Part shown: positions 1 to 6,050 of the stretch, one piece after another
How the letters are laid out: each line of letters begins with the position of its first letter
Position numbering within the stretch: position 1 is the stretch's first letter
Assembly (NCBI GenBank): GCA_018650745.1
Contig: JABIFK010000291.1
Span: forward strand, 1 to 6,622
Direction of reading: 5' to 3'
Source: Candidatus Latescibacterota bacterium
GTDB lineage: Bacteria > Latescibacterota > UBA2968
Length of the DNA stretch: 6,622 nucleotides
The notes under the pieces: model-generated
Told to the model about the DNA's origin: nothing
The model's input: the letters and a program-made list of their open reading frames with translations, nothing else
Database searches by the model: none
Translations under genes and position numbers: made by a program

Positions 1-868
1 CGCCATGCCAAAAGTAACCATAGGCTTCGGGGTCCATATCAGCCAGCAGATGCCCGATGATTTGAATCATTTCATCAGGACGTGTCTCACCATAAAAAGC
101 ACCACTTCGCGAGATCAACCCCAAAGACTCAAGGGCAGCCCCCTCGTAACCCGGTTTTGAATTTTCTTTACACAACGAAATAAACCGCTTCAACATCTGT
201 TGAATGTCAGAATGAGGGCTAAAGTGTGTGAGCCCTTGCAGCAAATGCTGCGCAAATGCCATGCCCAATCCAGCGTGCAACATCGTCAAACTGCCGTCAA
301 TCAAATCATCGGTATTGGTCAAAGCATTTTGAGGTTCAATCTTCTGTTTCCAAAACGTATCTCCGTAATAGTGCCCAACGCCCTCAACAGCCCACAGCGA
401 AGGATACTCACCCAAATCATACGCACGATCCAATATTTCGGACAATTCTAAAAACGGCGGTTCATCAGGCAAATTTAGCGTTTTGGGAATTTGATAAACC
501 AGGTTGAACACAGTCAATTTGTTTCTCAACTCTTGCCAAGCCACACGCCCCATCTTGTTGGGGCCAAGAGTTTTGAGTAACTCTGCAGACAATTGCATCA
601 TGGCAGCAGTAGACTGAACGGTATGCTTAGGATTCATCATATTCAGCATCATATCTGTCATTTCACGCTGTAAATCATCCCCCACCTGAAACATACTCTG
701 CATCATGTCACCCAACTGGGCACCCGTTGCTTGTGTTGCGGCCTCAAAAGCCTCCGTGGCCGTTTTTGTGGGTTGGGTAGGATGTTTCATCATATTTACG
801 ATTTGCTTAGCACCAAACAATGGCACTGCCCAAGCAAGACTCAATGTTGACTTTGTAAATTCTCGCAT
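1..868 (-). CDS. Uncharacterised protein with Met-rich N-terminus (3' end outside window)
   Basis: The reverse strand is open from an ATG at 868-866 to the left edge, giving 289 codons with no stop, so the C-terminus is missing. The start is supported by an AGGGGG Shine-Dalgarno 4 nt upstream and by the absence of any in-frame ATG, GTG or TTG between it and the preceding gene's end. Residues 26-106 hold 13 methionines, many as MM doublets (26-27, 55-56, 73-74, 77-78, 90-91), in what looks like amphipathic helix. Residues about 155-289 look like an ordered domain with motifs LWAVEGVGHYYGD (158-170), MLHAGLGMAFA (196-206), GYEGAALESLGL (240-251) and YFWHG at the edge. I do not recognise a named family. 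The glycine motifs loosely recall DUF1702/UnbL proteins, which occur beside UnbV in enediyne clusters, but that is a weak resemblance. It lies 65 nt after the pseudokinase gene, same strand, so it is probably the distal gene of the operon. No signal peptide is clear. Confidence 0.82.
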   Translation of the reverse strand, partial: MREFTKSTLSLAWAVPLFGAKQIVNMMKHPTQPTKTATEAFEAATQATGAQLGDMMQSMFQVGDDLQREMTDMMLNMMNPKHTVQSTAAMMQLSAELLKTLGPNKMGRVAWQELRNKLTVFNLVYQIPKTLNLPDEPPFLELSEILDRAYDLGEYPSLWAVEGVGHYYGDTFWKQKIEPQNALTNTDDLIDGSLTMLHAGLGMAFAQHLLQGLTHFSPHSDIQQMLKRFISLCKENSKPGYEGAALESLGLISRSGAFYGETRPDEMIQIIGHLLADMDPEAYGYFWHG

Positions 869-872
869 CTTA

Positions 873-878
873 CCCCCT
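873..878 (-). promoter_or_regulatory. Shine-Dalgarno for the Met-rich protein gene
   Basis: The reverse strand reads AGGGGG here, 4 nt before the ATG at 868. It is the clearest ribosome binding site in the window and fixes the start of the last gene. The rest of the 65-nt gap back to the upstream stop shows neither a terminator hairpin nor a convincing promoter, which supports co-transcription. Confidence 0.6.
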
Positions 879-933
879 AAAACATTTAATGAACCAACAG
901 AAGATTCAAAAAGTTGTGTGATGTATTCATCTC

Positions 934-2556
934 TTAGACCTTCGACTTGGTGAGTAATCTAAGCAAAACCCCACCAACAACCATAAAAATAACAGCACCT
1001 ACCTGCTCTATCCACTTGCCATCTGCAAGATGGTTTGACAAATGATTGGCGATCAAAACCAAAGAAACCAATACCAAAACCAACGCAAGCCCTATTGCAG
1101 ACGTATTGCGTGCTTCACGATGTTCACTCGCTTCTTTCAAGCGGAACTTAATGTTTAACTTTCCCCCAGCTGCACGGCTTAACAAGTCATCAACTTTTTG
1201 AGGCAACTGAGAAAATGTTGTCGCGTATTTGTCCATCGCATCTGACCACTGCCCCATATCAAATGCAGCTTGGAATCGCTCTTTCTGTCGTTGATCCCTA
1301 TAGGTTTCTAATGCTTCTCCAAATATATCCTCGTGAGGCACCAAACGATAGGCGACACAAGCTGTAGATGAAAAACCTCTGATAAAATCGATTAATTGCT
1401 CATTTGGGCGACACCCTTGTTGTCCGGCAATTCTCCATTGTAAAAAAGCGTGCTCAGGCAAAGTATCTAAGTGCCCCATATGATCCCATCCGCCATCCCG
1501 AAACGGGACGACTTGCCGAAACAAATGCTTAAGCACATCACCCGAGATCGGTGATTCCGTCATTTCAAGGAGCAAACATTCACAAGCCTTGTCGGGGTCA
1601 TGCAGTGCAACAGAATTCAGATATGTCCAAAGATTCTCCCGCATTTCAGGTGTCAAACGAGAAAACTGTCCGCCAACGATACAAAGTTGAGGAGTAGTAG
1701 AAACCCATAAATACTCAACAGAGGGGGCTACGGGAAACAAACCGCCCTCAAAAACTCGTCTCACCCACCCCCGGCACAAAGCAAAAGCCAAATCTCTACG
1801 ACGTTCAATACTTAAGTTACTTGGGGTCACGCCCGAAAGTTGATTGATGATCAGAGACAACGAATGGTCAGAGGCACCCGTAACAGTCAAAAAGCTGGAG
1901 GAACACCAAGCAGGCCAAACTTTGGCAATTTGGTCAGTTTCCACCCGTGTTTCATCATTGTAAAGCTGCAAAGCACTTGCTTCACAAACAAAATCCATCT
2001 GTTCGGTCAGTGCGTTTTCAAATTGTGCGAGAACCAATTTAAGAAGATCTTGGGGCCACCCCAAAATCATGCATACAGGTTCCAAAAGGTTGAGTAATTT
2101 CAGATCAATTGCAAGAGATTCTTTGGCATGAGGCTTTAGCACTCTGACAATGGCATCTTCCCCACTGTGCAAACGCACCGAATGGCTTTGATACAAAACA
2201 CGCGATTCAAAAGGTTCAGATTCAAAAACCACATACGCTTCTTCAAGACTACGCCCCACTTCAGCCTGAAATTGGCTGTAAATCCAAGCGTAAGAGACGC
2301 TCGAAGAAATGTCTTCCGTTTTTTCCAACACAACACATTCAGACGCAGGCAAAAGATCGAGACGAGAAGAAATATATCGTCCAAAAAGGGCAAAGCCTCC
2401 CCCCAAGCGAGACAGCTCCGGTTGTAATTGTTTTACAATCGGTCGACACAGACCCGGAGGTTGTACATCATCCTCAAAATCTATCACTGCAAGAGATTTG
2501 ACAACCTCTTGCCTACGTGACATCTCTGTCGTCTGTTTCTGCGTCGAATGGGTCAT
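934..2556 (-). CDS. ABC1/UbiB-family pseudokinase with C-terminal membrane tail
   Basis: This is a 540-residue intact frame. It aligns with the ABC1 kinase encoded just upstream, but the hallmark residues are lost. KxGQ becomes LFGR (57-60). The A-rich loop ASIGQVY becomes an unrelated YQSHSVRL (122-129). The ATP-contacting lysine of VAVK becomes arginine (R138). HADxHPxN becomes P-V-A-P-S-V-E-Y (275-282), removing the catalytic Asp and metal-binding Asn. DFG becomes GGQ (295-297). The helix-C-type glutamate (E192 in MDFVCEA) and the spacing of this core are kept: the HAD-to-DFG block aligns without gaps to the active paralogue, 13 residues offset. The family-type C-terminus remains, with a basic stretch (about 451-473) and two hydrophobic helices (about 486-503 and 517-533). 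Start: ATG 2556 has no good Shine-Dalgarno and ATG 2523 (residue 12) is an alternative. It begins 58 nt after the kinase gene. A regulatory or scaffold partner of the kinase is inferred. The absence of frameshifts over 540 codons argues against a decaying gene. Confidence 0.85.
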   Translation of the reverse strand: MTHSTQKQTTEMSRRQEVVKSLAVIDFEDDVQPPGLCRPIVKQLQPELSRLGGGFALFGRYISSRLDLLPASECVVLEKTEDISSSVSYAWIYSQFQAEVGRSLEEAYVVFESEPFESRVLYQSHSVRLHSGEDAIVRVLKPHAKESLAIDLKLLNLLEPVCMILGWPQDLLKLVLAQFENALTEQMDFVCEASALQLYNDETRVETDQIAKVWPAWCSSSFLTVTGASDHSLSLIINQLSGVTPSNLSIERRRDLAFALCRGWVRRVFEGGLFPVAPSVEYLWVSTTPQLCIVGGQFSRLTPEMRENLWTYLNSVALHDPDKACECLLLEMTESPISGDVLKHLFRQVVPFRDGGWDHMGHLDTLPEHAFLQWRIAGQQGCRPNEQLIDFIRGFSSTACVAYRLVPHEDIFGEALETYRDQRQKERFQAAFDMGQWSDAMDKYATTFSQLPQKVDDLLSRAAGGKLNIKFRLKEASEHREARNTSAIGLALVLVLVSLVLIANHLSNHLADGKWIEQVGAVIFMVVGGVLLRLLTKSKV

Positions 2557-2614
2557 ATCAAAAGATTCAATGCCAGCGGTTTTAGATGCATATAATATTT
2601 CGACGCCTTTCGTC

Positions 2615-4273
2615 TCATACCAACTTGCGTACTGTTCGCACTAAAAAAAAGACTGTAGCAGCCAAAATGCCTAATTCGGCTGTAAAAAAATTTAGCCCAA
2701 GAACCGGCTGCTCAGCCCTAGCGATCATCATCAAGGGCATGCCCAGAATCAAACCAGATAAATAAACCGCTCGGTTCCTTAATATACGCACCCCCCCGCC
2801 ATCAGGATCACCTATTTCGATGGGCAAGTCACCATTGGCCAAGCTCTGAATAACACGCCCAATTCGAAGTGCCCCGTCACGCAATAAATTTCCACTGGCC
2901 TGTGTCATCGCCATCATTCTTTCGGGTGCAATCAATGATTGTCGTGTTTGGGCTTTTAAAAACCGGTTACAAACCGTCTCAAGATAAAACCCAACATCAA
3001 ATCCTGGCGCAAAACGTGTGATGAGGCCATCAATAGCAATGGAAGAGCGAATGTATTTAATGACATCCCGCTCAGGCCAAATGTTCGTCTTGCGCGATAG
3101 CAACAACATGTCCAACATAACCAACGTGAAATTTTTCTTTAATCGTGGTTTCTGATCGCCGTTTTCGTACCAGTCTTCGGCATATTCTATCAAACCTTTT
3201 TGGAAACCCTCTAGATCAGATTTCGCATCCATCTCTGTTACTTTGAAAAATGCTTCCGCCATGCCCTCCAGATCGCCACGTGTATAAGCCAATGTCATTT
3301 CAATGAGATGTTGTCGTGAATAATGACTCAGTACACCGGTAATTCCAAAATCAACATACCCAACTGTATTGCCAGTCAGAATCATCAAATTCGCGGGATG
3401 CAAATCGGCATGAAAAAGGCCAAATTGAAAGGCATCTCCCAAAAAATTATCAATAATATGTCGTGCAAATGATTCAGGTTCGAATCCATTGTTTTTTAAT
3501 TGATATACCCCCACATGATCGTCAGACTCCAGCGCGCGCAAAAATGTTAATACGGTTACCCCTTCTAAAAATTCGGCAACCAATATTCGGCGGGTCGTAT
3601 AATCCCAATAGACTGCAGGCACTTGCTCTCTTGCATTTTCTCGTGCATTGTTTCTCAATCGCGCCATATATCGCGCTTCATATCGATAGTCCAATTCTTC
3701 ATTGGTCCACGATACAAACTCGCTCATGGGTTCAATCATCCAATAAAGTGGCTTCAAATACAATTGCCGAATCAGTTTGATGGCGGCCGTCATCAATCTA
3801 ACATCACCTGCAAATTCAATCTCAACGGCCGGGCGCCGAACCTTAACGGCCACCTGACGCCCACCCAAATTTGCACGATAAACCTGTCCAATAGAAGCTG
3901 TTGAAATAGGCACTCGGTCAAACCGATCAAAGAGCTCTTCTGGTGTTTTTCCAAAATCTTCGAGAAAGGCTTTTTCAACAAAACAATAGTCAAAAGGAGC
4001 AATTCGGTCTAATAGATCTGCCAACTCGCGGCAATAGGCAAAGGGCAAAATGTCGGGTTGTAGAGCCAGCATTTGCCCAAACTTAATGAACGTGCCCCCC
4101 ATTTCTTCCATTGCAATACGCAGTCTTTTTGGCCCTGTCAAAGCAGCCTGAGGGAAGCGTTTTGCCAACCATTGCCTGCGCACGATAAAGGGTCCCAAAA
4201 CCTGCAAAAACAAATGGCGGCCAATAACACCAGCCAAATGACCTAAGCGACGCAGATTTGTCCGAAATGCCAT
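2615..4273 (-). CDS. ABC1/UbiB-family atypical kinase (AarF/ADCK type), motifs intact
   Basis: A 552-residue protein of the ABC1/UbiB/ADCK atypical kinase family, typical in length. Members act at membranes on prenyl-lipid metabolism, for example ubiquinone biosynthesis, and ATPase rather than protein-kinase activity is shown for some. Visible motifs in order: KFGQ (64-67) in the family's inhibitory N-terminal extension, the A-rich loop STASIGQVY (124-132), VAVK with the ATP lysine K144, NEELDYRYEA with helix-C glutamate E199, the catalytic HADLHPAN (288-295: D290, N295) and DFG (308-310). Two hydrophobic segments close the protein (about 503-519 and 533-547), the usual C-terminal membrane tail. 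The ATG at 4273-4271 shares its first base with the upstream stop (TAATG), so translation is coupled to the acyltransferase fusion; a GGA lies about 12 nt upstream, rather far. A seven-G run in codons 493-495 precedes the membrane tail. It need not be the organism's ubiquinone UbiB, since no ubi gene is adjacent, so I give no symbol. Confidence 0.92.
   Translation of the reverse strand: MAFRTNLRRLGHLAGVIGRHLFLQVLGPFIVRRQWLAKRFPQAALTGPKRLRIAMEEMGGTFIKFGQMLALQPDILPFAYCRELADLLDRIAPFDYCFVEKAFLEDFGKTPEELFDRFDRVPISTASIGQVYRANLGGRQVAVKVRRPAVEIEFAGDVRLMTAAIKLIRQLYLKPLYWMIEPMSEFVSWTNEELDYRYEARYMARLRNNARENAREQVPAVYWDYTTRRILVAEFLEGVTVLTFLRALESDDHVGVYQLKNNGFEPESFARHIIDNFLGDAFQFGLFHADLHPANLMILTGNTVGYVDFGITGVLSHYSRQHLIEMTLAYTRGDLEGMAEAFFKVTEMDAKSDLEGFQKGLIEYAEDWYENGDQKPRLKKNFTLVMLDMLLLSRKTNIWPERDVIKYIRSSIAIDGLITRFAPGFDVGFYLETVCNRFLKAQTRQSLIAPERMMAMTQASGNLLRDGALRIGRVIQSLANGDLPIEIGDPDGGGVRILRNRAVYLSGLILGMPLMMIARAEQPVLGLNFFTAELGILAATVFFLVRTVRKLV
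2791..2797 (-). repeat. Seven-G homopolymer inside the ABC1 kinase gene
   Basis: The coding strand carries seven consecutive G across codons 493-495 (GGG GGG GTG) of the kinase gene. A one-base slip here would leave the catalytic domain whole but replace the two C-terminal membrane helices. It may simply be a glycine-rich turn; no phase variation is shown. Confidence 0.5.
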
Positions 4274-4275
4274 TA
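4271..4275 (-). promoter_or_regulatory. TAATG stop/start overlap (translational coupling)
   Basis: Read on the reverse strand, the fusion gene's TAA (4275-4273) and the kinase gene's ATG (4273-4271) share one A. With no strong Shine-Dalgarno close to the ATG, re-initiation by terminating ribosomes is the likely way the kinase is translated. It ties expression of acyltransferase and kinase together. Confidence 0.75.
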
Positions 4276-5958
4276 AATATTCATTTCCTTAAAAATTGAC
4301 CCCCAAAATACATGCTTGCGCTTGGCAACCATTTCATCCATCGCATCTTGCATGCGCTGCTTAATTCGAGCAGAAATCTCCTTTACAACGGCCGTGTCAT
4401 CAGCAGCTTCAGGGGGATATTCTTTCTCTATGTGTATGGGGTCTAAAAAACGTATGTGCCACTTGGATGGCAAGGGCACGGGCAACAAAGGAAATGGGGG
4501 CGCAATAGGAAAACAAGGCCATAGCGAAAACCGTTTCCACCAACGCCAGTTTAATTTGGCAATAATAGGGAACATTTCAGGTGTTCCAACGGTCACAAAG
4601 GGCACAATGGGCGCTCGGTTACGCAGGGCAATCTTTACATATTCCTCTCGCCCAAACTTGCCCAATTGATACGCATTCTTATAGGCCGTAAATGCACCGT
4701 GAATACCCTCCGGATAAATCCCCAATATTTCATCTCGCCCAAGAACATAATCCGCATTCTCCTGGCAGGCAATCATGCCACCCAATTTGGTCATAAAATT
4801 GAACTGAAAGGGAAACTTGATCAGCGTCGGATGAATCAGAAACCGAGGATATCGTTTTCTTTCTTGCACAATGAGTAAAAATGTCGTCACAGCATCCAAA
4901 GGCATAAGGCCCCGATGCACACCCGTCAACACAGCACGACCCTCTGTCGGGATATTTTCAATCCCGCGATGTTCAATACGCCAATAGACCCGGCTTAAGA
5001 ACTGAAACAGGGTTCGACGATATGATTCCACATATCCCGTGTCCAAACCATAATCATCAAAAACACGTTGATGTCCTAGGTTCCCTTGCTTGCCGGTATT
5101 CTCTTTTCTTAAAAATCCCAACAATGCATCAACACTTGAATGCTTGGGTTGAAATCCAACCAAATCTTTTAGCTTTTGATTGGAAACTGTCCAGGCAAAT
5201 CGCACGTATTCCAATTGATCCGCTGGTCGACGACGCAACGGGCCTTGAATCGGTCTGGGAACAGGCAGTCGCTTTGTTCCAGATATGGCAAAAGCACCAC
5301 GCAACGTCACCACCCCATCGGGGGCTACGTTAAAAATACCAGTTACATCTTTGCCAATCACAGCACAGATTGCGCCGACAAGATCGTCAACAGACAACAA
5401 CTGTAGTGTTGGATCATGTCCCGGAAGCGTAATCCCAAGCCGCCTACCAAACAGTTGACAAAAAAAACCACTCCCATTTTTTACCAGTACCGACGCGGGA
5501 CGTAAAATGACCAGTTGTGTCGAAGCAAACGTGCGTTCTGCACGCTCTTCATAATCCACCCAAGATTGTGCAATCTCATTACGCCCACTATACGAACGAG
5601 GGCGTGTTTCTGGCAAATAACCTATATTGTGTGGCCTCGGCCCATAGACTTCAGCACTCGACACAATCACAACACGTTTGATGTTTGTCTTTGCAACCAG
5701 ATGCCACAAATCTTGTGCTTCATCAACCAACAACCTGGCACTTTTAGGATGCACAGGTGGGAAACAAATCAGCGTATCTGCGCCCAGTGTCTTGAGTTTC
5801 TCATCGTCTAAGAGCTCAGCGGTCCGCACGCACTCGGCACCCGTTTCTAATTTTCCGCACAGCAAATCAGAAACTGTCTGCCCTTCTTTGCCATCAGGGC
5901 GTAAATCTGCAACTAAAATCTTCGACAAAGTACCACCCACTGCATCCAATGAATACAA
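4273..5958 (-). CDS. SDR/NAD-epimerase-like domain fused to MGAT-like LPLAT acyltransferase
   Basis: The open frame gives up to 561 residues from TTG 5958. GTG 5940 and TTG 5928 are alternatives; TTG 5928 is preceded by a GGGTGG and may be the better start. No ATG occurs in frame before codon 352. Residues about 10-285 resemble an extended SDR: a beta strand before FPPVH (about 62-70), then SSAEVYGP (100-107) and PETRPRSY. The TGxxGxxG motif is absent from this frame and the YxxxK site reads YSGRN (123-127), lysine replaced by asparagine, so dehydrogenase or epimerase activity is doubtful. Residues about 325-515 are a lysophospholipid-type acyltransferase. They carry the H(x6)D form HRGLMPLD (348-355) typical of MGAT-like members, the acceptor motif YPEG (415-418), APIVPFVTVG (449-458) and the PLPSKW stretch (495-500). 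This domain looks intact and should transfer an acyl group to a glycerolipid or other alcohol at the membrane; the substrate cannot be told. It follows the UnbV-type gene by 92 nt and overlaps the kinase start by one base. Confidence 0.85.
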   Translation of the reverse strand: MYSLDAVGGTLSKILVADLRPDGKEGQTVSDLLCGKLETGAECVRTAELLDDEKLKTLGADTLICFPPVHPKSARLLVDEAQDLWHLVAKTNIKRVVIVSSAEVYGPRPHNIGYLPETRPRSYSGRNEIAQSWVDYEERAERTFASTQLVILRPASVLVKNGSGFFCQLFGRRLGITLPGHDPTLQLLSVDDLVGAICAVIGKDVTGIFNVAPDGVVTLRGAFAISGTKRLPVPRPIQGPLRRRPADQLEYVRFAWTVSNQKLKDLVGFQPKHSSVDALLGFLRKENTGKQGNLGHQRVFDDYGLDTGYVESYRRTLFQFLSRVYWRIEHRGIENIPTEGRAVLTGVHRGLMPLDAVTTFLLIVQERKRYPRFLIHPTLIKFPFQFNFMTKLGGMIACQENADYVLGRDEILGIYPEGIHGAFTAYKNAYQLGKFGREEYVKIALRNRAPIVPFVTVGTPEMFPIIAKLNWRWWKRFSLWPCFPIAPPFPLLPVPLPSKWHIRFLDPIHIEKEYPPEAADDTAVVKEISARIKQRMQDAMDEMVAKRKHVFWGSIFKEMNI

Positions 5959-5983
5959 AACAAGAAAAGTTGCGAATCACCAT
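5936..5983 (-). other. Probable displaced 5' end of the SDR domain in another frame
   Basis: Upstream of the TTG start, a different reverse-strand frame opens at ATG 5983 and reads CFVFIGCSG, a good match to the first SDR strand plus the start of TGxxGxxG. Skipping one base in the GGG at 5936-5938 joins it to the main frame as IGCSGGTLSKILVADL, of nearly the right length for the SDR nucleotide-binding turn and helix. In the main frame a TGA (5979-5977) lies seven codons before the TTG. A frameshift mutation, a sequencing error or, less likely, programmed frameshifting would explain this. Chance is not excluded, since no Shine-Dalgarno precedes ATG 5983. Confidence 0.4.
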
Positions 5984-6025
5984 CAAATTAAGGCATCAAG
6001 ACAGCAAAAGAAAGCATAAAATACG

Positions 6026-6032
6026 CCCCCCC
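6026..6032 (-). repeat. Seven-G homopolymer in the gap between UnbV-type and fusion genes
   Basis: The transcript strand has seven G here, 18 nt after the stop of the UnbV-type gene, within a 92-nt gap (5959-6050). No terminator hairpin and no convincing promoter is visible in this gap, so I read it as an intra-operon spacer. The tract may be slippage-prone but lies outside a coding frame. Confidence 0.4.
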
Positions 6033-6050
6033 AACTCACGCGCCGAAACA

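Noticed and set aside
200..507. Two overlapping plus-strand frames near the left edge as small genes
   Set aside because: They are antisense to the Met-rich protein gene, whose minus-strand frame has coherent protein-like sequence, a good start and a Shine-Dalgarno.
934..2556. The second ABC1 gene as a decaying pseudogene
   Set aside because: The frame is intact for 540 codons, the spacing around the lost motifs is preserved without gaps and the membrane tail is kept, which fits a maintained pseudokinase better than decay.
2601..2613. Small inverted repeat GACG-AAAGG-CGTC on the minus strand as a terminator
   Set aside because: The stem is only 4 bp and no U-tract follows, so it is too weak for a terminator.
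2585..2614. AT-rich TATTAT/TATATG on the minus strand between kinase and pseudokinase genes as a promoter
   Set aside because: The only -35-like hexamer (TTGGTA) sits about 20 nt away, too far, and the AT richness is ordinary for a short gap; not supportable as a promoter.
2167..3904. Plus-strand open frames of about 85-110 codons opposite the two ABC1 genes
   Set aside because: They lie wholly or almost wholly antisense to well-supported genes, have no recognisable motifs or ribosome binding sites, and have low-complexity translations typical of shadow frames.
5959..6050. Separate promoter or terminator between the UnbV-type and fusion genes
   Set aside because: No hairpin with a U-tract and no -35/-10 pair at normal spacing could be found; the seven-G run alone is not a signal.
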